Of a stretch of DNA of 64,000 nucleotides, positions 46,384 through 55,642 are shown piece after piece. This stretch comes from Pseudomonadota bacterium (lineage in GTDB: Bacteria; Pseudomonadota; Gammaproteobacteria; Steroidobacterales; Steroidobacteraceae). The DNA lies in NCBI GenBank assembly GCA_021808195.1, contig JAKBCE010000001.1, positions 1 to 64,000 on the forward strand, in the 5' to 3' direction. The translations under genes and the position numbers were made by a program. The notes beneath the pieces were generated by a model, which made no database searches, had not been told where the DNA came from, and was given only the letters and a program-made list of their open reading frames with translations. Position 1 is the first letter of the stretch. Each line of letters starts with the position of its first letter.

Positions 46384-46983
46384 TCAGCCGGTCGATGAGA
46401 CACGCTGCCTGGCGAGATACTCCTGGACGGATCGCAGCCCGAGTTCATGCGCCGAGATCAGGCTTTCCAGGTGCTCACGGCTATTGACCAGACCCTGCGC
46501 GGCAATGACACCGAGTTCGTTGACGAGTACCGCGTAAGGCAGCTTGGCAACCTGGAAGGCGCGGCCAGCCTCGGGTGCATTGACGAAGCGCCCGAGCGCC
46601 ACGTCGTGCCGAGCAGCCATCTGGCGCTGCTGCTCGAGATCACCGTCGCCGACCAGGAGCAGATCGAGGTGCTCGCTTTGAGCGAATGCCTTGACGGTCG
46701 GCAGGAGCGACTTGCAGATCGGACAGGTCGGGGAGACGAAAAACAGCAACCGTAACGCCCCACCGGGCTGCGGTCCCCCGATCTCCAGCGGATCACCGGC
46801 GAGGGTGCGCACTGTCAATCTCGGAGCCGCCTCGCCCGTCTGCGGTCCGCGTCCGAGCGCGAGTGCCCCGACCGGAGCGATGCGCTCATGCAACACACCC
46901 ACCTGCCGGGCCAGTGCCAACACCGCAATTGCCAGCGCAATCACCGCAATCCACAACATCACCTGAGAGACGAGCAGCATCAC
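46384..46983 (-). CDS. mauD: MauD-type thiol-disulfide protein for amine dehydrogenase assembly
   Basis: A 199-residue membrane-anchored thioredoxin-like protein. One N-terminal helix at residues 5-27 anchors it, and the periplasmic domain has the active site SPTCPICKSLLP (CPIC). MauD and MauE are needed to form the six disulfides and stabilise the TTQ light chain. The start overlaps the mauE stop by four bases. The aauBA genes it serves lie 5 kb away in the same direction rather than next to it. Confidence 0.9.
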   Translation of the reverse strand: MMLLVSQVMLWIAVIALAIAVLALARQVGVLHERIAPVGALALGRGPQTGEAAPRLTVRTLAGDPLEIGGPQPGGALRLLFFVSPTCPICKSLLPTVKAFAQSEHLDLLLVGDGDLEQQRQMAARHDVALGRFVNAPEAGRAFQVAKLPYAVLVNELGVIAAQGLVNSREHLESLISAHELGLRSVQEYLARQRVSSTG

Positions 46984-47519
46984 GCAAACCTCTTGCGCAG
47001 CTCCAACGAGGACTGGCGCAGCGATAGAATCTGGTCGAACGCCCGGTACAGCCCGTAGGCAGCGAGCCCCGCACCCATACCATCAACCCACTGCAGCGCA
47101 GCGACGGTGGTCGAGGGGATCGCGAACAGGGGGACAAGCGCGACTGCCAGCACCAGATTGCGCACCAGCAGTCCCGGACTTAACTGCTGACGTAGTCCGG
47201 ATTGAAAGCAGCCACAGTCGATCTCGCGCCGGCCGCGCGCGAGGTTGATACCCATCGCCAGCGCAAAGCCACCGAGCAGCACGACCGCGAGCGCCGCGCC
47301 GGCCTGCACATACAGCCCGACAGCCAAGGACAGCGTCACCAGCGATTCCAGTGCGATCACCCCCCATGCCGCAGTCTCGGCGAGCCACTCCGGAACCAAC
47401 TGATAATTGGCCACCACTCCCGGCAACTCGTGGCGGTGAGCGAGCTTGCCCGCCACCGCCGTCAGAAATACCAGTGCACCCAGCACGCGGCAGGCCAGCG
47501 CGACGGAAGGATCGATCAT
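46980..47519 (-). CDS. mauE: MauE-type membrane protein for amine dehydrogenase assembly
   Basis: A 179-residue protein with four or five hydrophobic helices. The start at 47519 has GGAGAG eight bases before the ATG. The segment RREIDCGCFQ contains the Cys pair typical of the MauE/DoxX-like family that works with MauD in disulfide formation for the TTQ light chain. It is the first gene after the motif at 47681-47695. No mauF or mauG homologue is beside it. Confidence 0.88.
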   Translation of the reverse strand: MIDPSVALACRVLGALVFLTAVAGKLAHRHELPGVVANYQLVPEWLAETAAWGVIALESLVTLSLAVGLYVQAGAALAVVLLGGFALAMGINLARGRREIDCGCFQSGLRQQLSPGLLVRNLVLAVALVPLFAIPSTTVAALQWVDGMGAGLAAYGLYRAFDQILSLRQSSLELRKRFA

Positions 47520-48072
47520 CACCTGAACTCTCCCCGCGCACTGCCGCGCAGCGCGTACTGCAGCGTGGATGTCATTTTGCCGGCCGGCCCGTTGACTGCA
47601 ACGAAACGCGGCGTCGCACCATAGTATCGGCGGCGATTGGCAACAGCAATCCCACGCCCTCGAGCGGCAAAGATTTGTTGCGAATATCGATAACCTGAAG
47701 ATCACGTGCTCGCGACAATGGACTGGCTCCGAATGGTTGCTGAACCGATCGCCCACCCTGAGCGCCACCGTGTCGAGCACAGAGGCCGACGTGCCGCCGG
47801 GACAGCGCTGCCGGTGAGCCGTTCGCAACTGTTCGGCCGCGGTCGGATTGGGAGGCGTATCGACGCAGCCAGACCGGTCACTGCCTGAGTGTGCTCGATT
47901 CGTCTGCCCATGCCCTGCGCGCCGCCTGCGGGACACTGCGCGCCAGGTACGAGAATGTGCCCATTGCGCCCCACGACTCCCTGCGCCACGGCCGCACACC
48001 TGTGGCCAGCATTCGCCTGACTGCAGTACGAACGCATTGCTCAGAAGCGTTCCGCCCGCTTAGCATCCGTGC
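47520..48072. other. Divergent intergenic region between mauE and xdhC-like gene
   Basis: 553 bases with no convincing gene. It contains the regulatory motif at 47681-47695. The open frames seen here do not resemble any family I know. Confidence 0.4.
47681..47695 (-). promoter_or_regulatory. TTATCGATAT-type motif, copy 4 (mauED promoter)
   Basis: On the minus strand it reads GGTTATCGATATTCG, in an AT-rich patch about 165 bases before the mauE start. Eleven bases are identical to the copy before the qhp-side receptor gene. Operator role is inferred. Confidence 0.45.
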
Positions 48073-49155
48073 ATGGAATCGTGCCTGGGCGCTCTTCTTC
48101 CTCTGCTGTCGCGCGAGCGTGCGGCCGCTCGCGCCGTAGCCCTCGCGGTGCTGACGCAAACGGCAGGCTCGACCTATCAGCGTCCCGGGGCGCTGCTGCT
48201 GATCGCCGCCGATGGCGAGTACGCTGGATTGATCTCGGGGGGCTGCCTCGAGGGCGATCTTGCTGAACAGGCTCGCGCCGTGATTCGCTGCGGAGAGGCG
48301 CGTCAGATCACCTATGACCTGCGCGACCCGAACGACCTGATCTGGGGACTGGGGTCGGGCTGCGAGGGAGCCATGCACATTCTGTTGCTGCGCGTGGGCC
48401 CGGAGGAGCGCTGGCAGCCCCTGGCACATCTGGCGCAGGCACTTGCCGCCCATTCGCCGACGGCAATCGGCCTCGTGACCGAATCCCACGATCAGCATAT
48501 CGCGGTCGGCACGGTCGTACGCCCCGGCGAGGCGGACACAAACTGGCTCACGGCCGAGGGGCACGCGGCGCTCGAGGCGGCGAGCCGCGCGCGCGCGCCC
48601 GGCTGGTTCGATCTGCGCGCGCGCTGCCGCGTCTTTCTCCTGCCGCTTGCCCTGCCGCCGCGGCTGCTTGTGCTCGGCGCCGGTCCCGACGTCCTGCCAC
48701 TGGCACGCCTGGCGGGCGAGTTACGCTGGAAAGTCACCCTCGCCGATCATCGCGCCGCGTTGGCAGTGCCGGCGCGATTTCCGACGGCAGAGCAGGTGAT
48801 CGAGACGCGACCCGAATCGCTGCATGCGGCCCTCGACGTGGCGGGTTTTGATGCCGCCGTCATCATGACGCACCAGCTCGAGATGGATCGGGCGTACCTG
48901 CGCGTGCTGGCGGCGAGCGCCTTACCCTACATCGGGCTGCTCGGGCCACCGACGCGCGCGGCGCGATTGCTCGATGAGCTCGGTGTCGAGGCGAACGCTC
49001 TGCACGGCCGGCTGCGCGCACCAGTTGGTTTGCACCTGGGCGGCCGCTCACCGGAAGCGATCGCGGTATCGATCGTGGCGGAAATCCTCGCCTTTCTCAA
49101 CGGACGGCTGCCGATTGCCGCACCGCTCTCGCAGCTTGCTCCCGCGGCGTGCTGA
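48073..49155 (+). CDS. XdhC/CoxI-family molybdenum cofactor insertion protein
   Basis: A 360-residue protein. The N-terminal XdhC domain has TQTAGSTYQRPGALLLIA, ISGGCLEGDL and GLGSGCEGAM. The C-terminal Rossmann domain has LVLGAGPDVLPLARLA, MTHQLEMDRAYL and PYIGLLGPPTR. XdhC-type chaperones bind sulfurated molybdenum cofactor and insert it into hydroxylases. Two bases separate it from the MocA-like gene, and the molybdenum hydroxylase genes of set 2 follow, so it probably serves that enzyme and perhaps set 1. Confidence 0.9.
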   Translation: MESCLGALLPLLSRERAAARAVALAVLTQTAGSTYQRPGALLLIAADGEYAGLISGGCLEGDLAEQARAVIRCGEARQITYDLRDPNDLIWGLGSGCEGAMHILLLRVGPEERWQPLAHLAQALAAHSPTAIGLVTESHDQHIAVGTVVRPGEADTNWLTAEGHAALEAASRARAPGWFDLRARCRVFLLPLALPPRLLVLGAGPDVLPLARLAGELRWKVTLADHRAALAVPARFPTAEQVIETRPESLHAALDVAGFDAAVIMTHQLEMDRAYLRVLAASALPYIGLLGPPTRAARLLDELGVEANALHGRLRAPVGLHLGGRSPEAIAVSIVAEILAFLNGRLPIAAPLSQLAPAAC

Positions 49156-49157
49156 GC

Positions 49158-49751
49158 ATGCCCGCAGAGGAGTTGCACGCTCTCGTACTCGCCGCCGGCG
49201 CCGCGCGGCGCTTCGGTGCCGTCAAACAGCTCGCCGAGATCGGTGGCGAGCCGTTGCTGCTGCGGGTCGTGAGGCGCGCCGGCGCCGCGGCGGATCGAAC
49301 CTGGGTCATCCTCGGTGCGCACGCCGGCGAGCTCGAGGCGCTGCTCGCCGGCTCGCCGGCATACGCGCGCGTCAATCCGCTGTGGCAGGAAGGCATCGCG
49401 AGCTCGATCCGCACCGGTCTTGAGCTGCTGCCGCACACCTGCGCCGCGGTCATGTTGGTTCTCGCCGATCAACCCCTGATCCGCACTCGGGATTACACTC
49501 GGCTGGCGCAGGCGTGGCGTGCAGCACCGAGCGCGATTGTCGCAGCCCGCTACGGAACCGGCGCCGGCGCACCGGCAATATTCCCACGCCGATGCTTCCA
49601 TCAGCTGCAGCAGCTGACTGGCGACGTGGGCGCCAAGAAGGTTCTGCAGCAGCACGCCGCCGAGGTCCGCACGGTGTCGATGCCGAGGGCTGGCTTTGAT
49701 ATCGACACCCCGGCGGATCTCGCTGCCATGGCTGAATCCACCATCGAGTGA
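49158..49751 (+). CDS. MocA-like molybdopterin cytidylyltransferase
   Basis: A 197-residue nucleotidyltransferase. Motifs: LVLAAGAARRFGAVKQL (nucleotide-binding loop with the catalytic Lys), VLADQPLI with the metal-binding Asp, and GFDIDTPADLAA at the C-terminus. These match the MocA/MobA-like family that makes molybdopterin cytosine dinucleotide, the cofactor form used by IorAB-type hydroxylases. ATG 49158 is chosen; a GTG at 49149 would overlap the xdhC stop. Confidence 0.88.
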   Translation: MPAEELHALVLAAGAARRFGAVKQLAEIGGEPLLLRVVRRAGAAADRTWVILGAHAGELEALLAGSPAYARVNPLWQEGIASSIRTGLELLPHTCAAVMLVLADQPLIRTRDYTRLAQAWRAAPSAIVAARYGTGAGAPAIFPRRCFHQLQQLTGDVGAKKVLQQHAAEVRTVSMPRAGFDIDTPADLAAMAESTIE

Positions 49752-49949
49752 GGCCGTGCAAGCGCTGCCGCCACCGCCGCAGCTCGCCGTCCGAGGCCAC
49801 AAGAGCACCGTCCAGGGGAACGGCGCCATGGGCCGCCAGTGCAGCGGGTTTGCGGGACGTGACGGCTGACCGCGCCCAGCGGATCTCCTATACTTTTGTC
49901 CATTGCGCGCCAGCCGTCGTTCGACGGCGCCACTGAAGCGGAGGCGCTC

Positions 49950-50435
49950 ATGAGATTGTCCATTCTGGTCAATGGCATCCAGCGCACGGTAGAGGCCGAC
50001 GCGGACACCCCGCTGCTGTGGGTTCTGCGCGACGAGCTGCACCTGTCCGGCACCAAGTATGGCTGCGGCATTGCGGCGTGCGGAGCGTGCACGGTGCATC
50101 TGAACGGTGAGCCGGTACGCGCGTGCGTCACGCCGATCTCAGCAGTAGGCTCGGCTGCAATCGTGACCATCGAAGGCATTGGCGCGAGCGAGTGGGGGCG
50201 CAAGGTCAAGAGCGCCTGGCTCGAGCTCGACGTGATGCAGTGCGGCTATTGTCAGGCTGGGCAAGTCATGTCGGCTACCGCGTTGCTGGCGAAGAACCCA
50301 CGGCCAACCGACCAAGATATCGATGCCGCGATGAACGGCAACATCTGCCGATGCTGCACGTACACTCGTATCCGTGCTGCCATCAAGCAGGCCGCCGGCC
50401 TGCCGACTGCAGACACGCGCGAGGTGCAATCATGA
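49950..50435 (+). CDS. Molybdenum hydroxylase small subunit, two [2Fe-2S] clusters (set 2)
   Basis: A 161-residue subunit with GGAGG nine bases before its ATG. The first cluster motif is [10 protein letters not shown] with RACVTP. The second is QCGYCQAG with NICRCCTY, where the usual Gly after the last ligand is a Cys. It is closely similar to the set 1 subunit ([12 protein letters not shown] in both). The ATGA overlap with the large-subunit gene shows coupled translation. Electrons go from molybdenum through these clusters to a periplasmic acceptor. Confidence 0.93.
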   Translation: MRLSILVNGIQRTVEADADTPLLWVLRDELHLSGTKYGCGIAACGACTVHLNGEPVRACVTPISAVGSAAIVTIEGIGASEWGRKVKSAWLELDVMQCGYCQAGQVMSATALLAKNPRPTDQDIDAAMNGNICRCCTYTRIRAAIKQAAGLPTADTREVQS

Positions 50436-52687
50436 CTCGCGAGAAATCCGCGGAGGATCCGGTGGTGTCGGCATCCGGCGGCCTGCGCATCTCGCGGCGC
50501 GCCTTTTTAGCGACCGGCCTTGCGGTCGGGGGCGGGTTATTGCTGACGCTGCGCTTCAGCGAGACGGCCTCGGCGCAGGACGCCCTGATCGCCGCATACG
50601 TCAAAATCGCCCCCGACGGCATCGTCACCCTCACCGCAAAGAACCCCGAGATCGGCCAGGGAATGAAAACGACCCTGCCGATGCTGATCGCCGATGAGCT
50701 TGATGTCGACTGGCAGAACGTGCGCGTCGAGCAAGCCATGCTCGATCCGATCTACGGCCCGCAATTTGCCGGCGGCAGCCTCGGCACGCCCCTCAATTGG
50801 ATTCCGATGCAGCAAGTCGGCGCAGCCGCGCGCCAGATGCTCATCAGCGCCGCGGCACGCACGTGGGGCGTCCCGCCGGCGCAGTGCATGACGCGCCAGG
50901 GGGTGGTGCGGCACCCGCAGAGCGGACGGACACTGACTTACGGTGCGCTGGCCGAGAAGGCCGCCGCACTGCATGCACCGGACCTTGCATCCGTTACGCT
51001 CAAGAGTCCCAACGAGTACACCATCATCGGGAAGTTCACCGGCGGAGTCGACAGCGCGCGTGTGCTCGATGGCGAGCCGCTGTTCGGCATCGACGTGTCG
51101 CTGCCGCAGATGAGCTACGCGGTCTATGAGAAATCACCCGTATTCGGCGGGCGTGTGGTACGGGCGAATCTCGAGGAGATCAAGGCAATGCCCGGGGTGC
51201 GCGACGCGTTCATCCTGCGCGGCGCTGGCGCCGACGCGGCGGTGAAGATGGGCTTGGTCGATGGCGTCGCGATCATCGCCGACAAGTGGTGGGATACTCA
51301 GAAGGCGCTCCAGAAGCTGCGCGTCGAGTGGTCACCGAGCGCGGCCCGCGCGCAGAGCACCGCCGCATTCGAGCAGCAGGCGACTCAGCTTGCACGCGAG
51401 GCGCCGCACGCGCTCATCCGCCGCGACGGCAACCTCGACGCGGCGCTGCGCGGCGCGCACCGGCGCGTGAGCGCCTCCTATGCGTATCCGTTCCTCGCCC
51501 ACGCGACGCTCGAGCCGCAGAATTGCACGGCGCGAATCAATCGCGACGGTAGCGTCGAGATCTGGGCCCCGACGCAAAACCCCGGCCCCGGCGCGCAATT
51601 GGTGGCACGCACGCTCGGCATCGACGCGGCAAAAATCCGCGTACACATGACCCGGGTCGGCGGTGGCTTCGGCCGGCGATTGAATAACGATTACATGGCC
51701 GAAGCGGCGATGATCGCCCGCTGGCTCGGACGCCCGGTGAAGCTACTGTGGAACAGGCCCCAGGACATCCAGCACGATGCCTATCGGCCCGGTGGGTTTC
51801 ACCATTTCACGGCCGGCCTCGATGCGGCCGGCAACCCGGTTGCATTTCGCGATCACTTCATCACCTTCGGCCGAAGCGGGCATGTCGCCGCCGCGGCCGA
51901 TCTGCCGGCGGATCACTTCCCTGCGGGCTTCGTGCCAAACCTCGAGTATGCGCAATCGCTCATTCAGCTCGACGCACCCACCGGCCCGATGCGCAACCCC
52001 GGTGGCAACGCCCTCGCCTTTGCGTTCGAGTCATTCCTCGACGAGCTGGCGCACGCCGGCGGCCGTGATCCGCTCGAACTGCGACTCGAGCTCTACGGTC
52101 CACCACGGGTCTTTCCGCCCCCGCCGCCCCGCTTCGGGGTAAAAGTTCCGCCCTTCGATACCGGACGGGTGCGCGGCGTACTCGAGCTCGTGGCGCAAAA
52201 ATCCGGCTGGGCGCAACGCCAGGCACTGCCGAGCGGAACCGGGATGGGATTGGCTTTCTACTACAGCCACTTCGGCTACGTCGCTGAAGTCGTCAAAGCA
52301 AGCGTCGACCGCGATGGCGTTCCAAAAGTGCACAAAATCTGGGCCGCCGTCGACATCGGTCGCCAGATCATCAATCCCGCCGGCGCTTACAATCAGGCGC
52401 AGGGCGCAATTCTCGATGGGCTCGGACAGGCTCTGCACCTATTCATCACGCTCGAGAACGGCCGGGTGGTCCAAAACAACTTCGATGCGTACCGATTGTT
52501 GCGCATGCACGAGGCACCGCCACTCGAGGTGCATTTCTTGCGCAGCAACAACGATCCGACCGGTCTCGGCGAACCGGCGCTGCCGCCGGTGCTGCCGGCG
52601 CTGTGCAACGCGCTGTTCATGGCCACCGGCAAGCGCATTCGCACGCTCCCGATCGATCCGCAGGCTCTGCGTCCCAGCGCGGCCTGA
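50432..52687 (+). CDS. Molybdenum hydroxylase large subunit, IorB/aldehyde dehydrogenase type (set 2)
   Basis: A 751-residue Tat-exported protein ([19 protein letters not shown]). It has [39 protein letters not shown] and the C-terminal [14 protein letters not shown] with the catalytic Glu. It belongs to the isoquinoline 1-oxidoreductase/CO-dehydrogenase-like aldehyde oxidising branch. It shares the whole layout with set 1 but lacks a nearby cytochrome c gene. The cofactor genes xdhC and mocA lie directly upstream on the same strand. Substrate unknown; an aldehyde or N-heterocycle is likely. Confidence 0.9.
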   Translation: MTREKSAEDPVVSASGGLRISRRAFLATGLAVGGGLLLTLRFSETASAQDALIAAYVKIAPDGIVTLTAKNPEIGQGMKTTLPMLIADELDVDWQNVRVEQAMLDPIYGPQFAGGSLGTPLNWIPMQQVGAAARQMLISAAARTWGVPPAQCMTRQGVVRHPQSGRTLTYGALAEKAAALHAPDLASVTLKSPNEYTIIGKFTGGVDSARVLDGEPLFGIDVSLPQMSYAVYEKSPVFGGRVVRANLEEIKAMPGVRDAFILRGAGADAAVKMGLVDGVAIIADKWWDTQKALQKLRVEWSPSAARAQSTAAFEQQATQLAREAPHALIRRDGNLDAALRGAHRRVSASYAYPFLAHATLEPQNCTARINRDGSVEIWAPTQNPGPGAQLVARTLGIDAAKIRVHMTRVGGGFGRRLNNDYMAEAAMIARWLGRPVKLLWNRPQDIQHDAYRPGGFHHFTAGLDAAGNPVAFRDHFITFGRSGHVAAAADLPADHFPAGFVPNLEYAQSLIQLDAPTGPMRNPGGNALAFAFESFLDELAHAGGRDPLELRLELYGPPRVFPPPPPRFGVKVPPFDTGRVRGVLELVAQKSGWAQRQALPSGTGMGLAFYYSHFGYVAEVVKASVDRDGVPKVHKIWAAVDIGRQIINPAGAYNQAQGAILDGLGQALHLFITLENGRVVQNNFDAYRLLRMHEAPPLEVHFLRSNNDPTGLGEPALPPVLPALCNALFMATGKRIRTLPIDPQALRPSAA

Positions 52688-52705
52688 AGCCGGCACAGCA
52701 AGCGC

Positions 52706-54433
52706 TCAGCCGCGAGTCGCCCGTAGCAGCGGGCGCAGTTGCCCGAGCGGGCGAGCGTTGAGCACGTCTTGCTTGCATGCCCAGCCGCGGCGTGCCTGTC
52801 GGACCGCACCGTCGAGGTTCGCGAACTGTCCGCTGGCATGCGCATCGCTGTCGAGCGCAAGCGGCACGCCGCGCTCGACAGCGGCCTTGACGTACACGTC
52901 GTCGAGATCGAGCCGTAACGGCTGGCCGTTCACCTCCAGGTAACAGGGTCGCGCGTGCGCTGCGGCGAGCACACGCTCGAAATCCAGTGCGTACGGTTCA
53001 CGCTCGCCGAGCAGGCGGCCGGTCGGATGCGCCAGGATCGTCACGTGCGGGCGCTCCAGCGCGCGCAATACGCGCTGGGTCTGCTTCGCCTGCGACAGTT
53101 CGAAGTGACTGTGGATCGCGATCACGATGACATCGAGCGGCGCCAGCGCCGCATCAGCCAGGGCAAGACTGCCGTCCTCGAGAATATCCACCTCAGCGCC
53201 CTTGAGCACTGTAAAGCCGCGCAGTCGCTCGTTGAACGCATCGATTGCCTCGCATTGGCGAGCGAGGCGCTGCGCGTCCAGGCCGTGCACGATGCCCAGA
53301 TACTTGCTGTGATCTGTGATGGCGACATAGCTGAGTCCGGCCGCACGCGCGGCGGCCACCATGTCTTCGAGGCAGTCGCGCCCGTCGGTGGCACGGGTGT
53401 GAACGTGCAAATCGCCCTGCAGGTCCGCCCGTTCAATCAACCGTGGCAGCCCATTGTGTTCTGCCGCCTCGAATTCGCCCCGGTCCTCGCGCAATTCCGG
53501 GGCGATCCACGCCAGACCGAGCGTCGAGTAAATCTCCGGCTCACTGCGCCCGACCAATCGCCGCGCCCCCTGAAACAGTCCATACTCACTCAATTTCAGG
53601 CCGCGTGCGTGTGCGCGCTGACGCAGGCGGATGCCGTGCTCCTTGCTCCCCGTGAAATACTGCAGCGCCGCGCCAAAGCTCTCGGCCCGCACGACCCGCA
53701 GGTCGAACCGCAGACCGTTACGCAGCACGCCAGAGGCTTTGGTCCGACCCGAAGCGCTGAGCGCGCCGAGTTCCGCATAACCGCGCAGCGCCTCGATCGC
53801 AGCGACGCCTGCAGGCGCGGACACCAGCAAGTCGAGATCACCGATGGTGTCGCGCCCGCGGCGGTAACTACCGACAATCTCGACGCGTTCGACGCCGGGC
53901 ACCGCCTGAAGAAAGCGCCGAAACGGCTCGGCGTACTGCGCTGCTTCGGCAATCGGCATCCGGCGCGCCGTTGCCTGCGGCGCATGCCTGACAGACTGCT
54001 CGAGCTGCGCGCGTAGCGACGGCCCGAATCCGCGCAACTTGGCCAGACGGCCTGTGCCCAGCGCGCGGCGCAGATCCGCGCGACTATTGATCTTCAGTGC
54101 TGTCCGTAGGGCGCGCACCCGCGCCGGCCCCAAGCCGGGCAGCGCGAGCAACTCGCGCAATCCGGCCGGCACCTCGCGACGCAGCCTCTGCAGTGCGGCA
54201 AGCTGACCGGTGTGAAGGAACTCCGCAATCTTTCCGGCCAAGTCTGTGCCGATGCCGGGTAAGCCCTCGTAGACCGACGGATCATCAGCCTCGGCGAGTT
54301 GATGCGGCAGGCCGCGCACGGTCTGGGCTGCGCGCCGATAGGCGCGGATCCGGAAGGCATTCGCCCCCTGGATCGACAGCAGATCGGCAATCTCCTCGAA
54401 AGCCGCAGCGATGTCCGCATTGTGAATGCTCAT
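52706..54433 (-). CDS. polX: Family X DNA polymerase with PHP exonuclease domain
   Basis: A 575-residue bacterial PolX. The N-terminal helix-hairpin-helix region ([28 protein letters not shown]) binds DNA. The polymerase core has [17 protein letters not shown] with the catalytic Asp pair. The C-terminal PHP domain has [31 protein letters not shown] and DSDAHASG, metal ligands for 3'-5' exonuclease or AP-site activity. Such proteins fill short gaps in base excision repair. It is divergent from the PRPP-synthetase-like gene. Confidence 0.93.
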   Translation of the reverse strand: MSIHNADIAAAFEEIADLLSIQGANAFRIRAYRRAAQTVRGLPHQLAEADDPSVYEGLPGIGTDLAGKIAEFLHTGQLAALQRLRREVPAGLRELLALPGLGPARVRALRTALKINSRADLRRALGTGRLAKLRGFGPSLRAQLEQSVRHAPQATARRMPIAEAAQYAEPFRRFLQAVPGVERVEIVGSYRRGRDTIGDLDLLVSAPAGVAAIEALRGYAELGALSASGRTKASGVLRNGLRFDLRVVRAESFGAALQYFTGSKEHGIRLRQRAHARGLKLSEYGLFQGARRLVGRSEPEIYSTLGLAWIAPELREDRGEFEAAEHNGLPRLIERADLQGDLHVHTRATDGRDCLEDMVAAARAAGLSYVAITDHSKYLGIVHGLDAQRLARQCEAIDAFNERLRGFTVLKGAEVDILEDGSLALADAALAPLDVIVIAIHSHFELSQAKQTQRVLRALERPHVTILAHPTGRLLGEREPYALDFERVLAAAHARPCYLEVNGQPLRLDLDDVYVKAAVERGVPLALDSDAHASGQFANLDGAVRQARRGWACKQDVLNARPLGQLRPLLRATRG

Positions 54434-54631
54434 CGATCCGCACTGCCCGAATTTGCCCAGCCGGCACGCCGCAAGAGTACCTCGCAACCTGCGTGCGCCC
54501 ATCCGGGGCTGTAGCAATCCAATACGCACAGCTGCGGATGTCGCAGTGTGCCGCGCGCGTCATACTGGCACGAGTGGATCCGGCGTCAGGGCGACCGGCG
54601 AGTCCGCCACGCCATGGCCGGAGCGAGAGCG

Positions 54632-55642
54632 ATGTCGCTGAATTCCTTACCAGCCGCTGCCGTTGGACTCAGTGAGAGCCAAGCGTTGGCGAACGCCATC
54701 GCGCAGCATGCCGGCCTGGCACTGCTGCCGATCGAGGAGCGAACCTTCGAGGGCGGGGAGTTCAAGCTGCGGCCGTTGGAATCGGTGCGCGGGCGGGAGC
54801 TGTTCGTGATCCAGTCCCTGGCGGCCACCGAGGATGCGCCAACACCCCTGCGCCTCGTGCGTCTGCTGTTCCTTCTGCAGGGACTGCGCGATGCGGGTGC
54901 ACGCACTCGCACCGTGCTGTTGCCGTACTTTGCGTTCGCACGCAAGGATCGGCGCACACAGATCCGCGATCCCGTGAGCGCGCGCTACGTTGCGGAACTG
55001 CTCGAGAGCGTGGGAACCGGCTGTCTAATCAGTCTCGATGTACACAATTCGGCGGCATTCGATAACGCGTTCAGAATCCCCACCATCCATCTGAGCGCGT
55101 TGCCGATGCTGGTCGAGCATTTTCTGCTGCGTCTGCCCGGTACCGATGCATTCACCGTGGTTTCCCCCGATGTCGGCGGAATCAAACGCGCACAGATCTT
55201 CCGTGAACTGCTGGCGGCGCGCTCCGGCCGGAACATCGGCCTCGCGTTCGTCGAGAAGCGCCGCGCCCGGGGGATGGTCTCCGGCGGTGTGCTCGCGGGC
55301 GATATCGCCGGTCAGCCCGCGATCGTCCTGGACGATCTGTGTGCGACGGGCGGAACGCTGGTGCGTGCTGCCGCTTCGTGTCGCGAGCACGGCGCCACGG
55401 CAGTTCATGTGGCCGTAACGCACGCTCCGCTCGGCGCAGGGCTGGTGAGCCTCACCGAGGCGCAGTGGATCACGAGCATCACCCTAACCGATAGCGTCGG
55501 TGCCGCGCTCGCGATACCGCCCGCCGATTCCGCAGCGCAGCGAATTACGACGCTGCCCATCGGTGCGCTGTTCGGTCAGACGGTACGCCGGATGCTCAGC
55601 GGCGAACCGGTCGCACCGCTGCTCGAGCGCTGGTCGGACTGA
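54632..55642 (+). CDS. Divergent ribose-phosphate pyrophosphokinase-like protein
   Basis: A 336-residue protein from ATG 54632, which has GGAG nine bases upstream. Family motifs are present in altered form: RKDRRTQIRDPVSARYVAELL, LDVHNSAAF (usually DLHxxQIQGFF), VEKRRARGMV (the catalytic KRR loop) and the PRPP loop VLDDLCATGGT (usually VDDMIDTAGT). PRPP synthetases make PRPP from ribose 5-phosphate and ATP. This one belongs to a divergent branch and may not be the housekeeping enzyme. Its end overlaps the convergent kinase-like gene by 67 bases. Confidence 0.78.
   Translation: MSLNSLPAAAVGLSESQALANAIAQHAGLALLPIEERTFEGGEFKLRPLESVRGRELFVIQSLAATEDAPTPLRLVRLLFLLQGLRDAGARTRTVLLPYFAFARKDRRTQIRDPVSARYVAELLESVGTGCLISLDVHNSAAFDNAFRIPTIHLSALPMLVEHFLLRLPGTDAFTVVSPDVGGIKRAQIFRELLAARSGRNIGLAFVEKRRARGMVSGGVLAGDIAGQPAIVLDDLCATGGTLVRAAASCREHGATAVHVAVTHAPLGAGLVSLTEAQWITSITLTDSVGAALAIPPADSAAQRITTLPIGALFGQTVRRMLSGEPVAPLLERWSD

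Noticed and set aside
47702..48037. Open frame of 111 codons in the mauE-xdhC gap
   Set aside because: No motif, no ribosome-binding site, and a composition typical of random GC-rich sequence.
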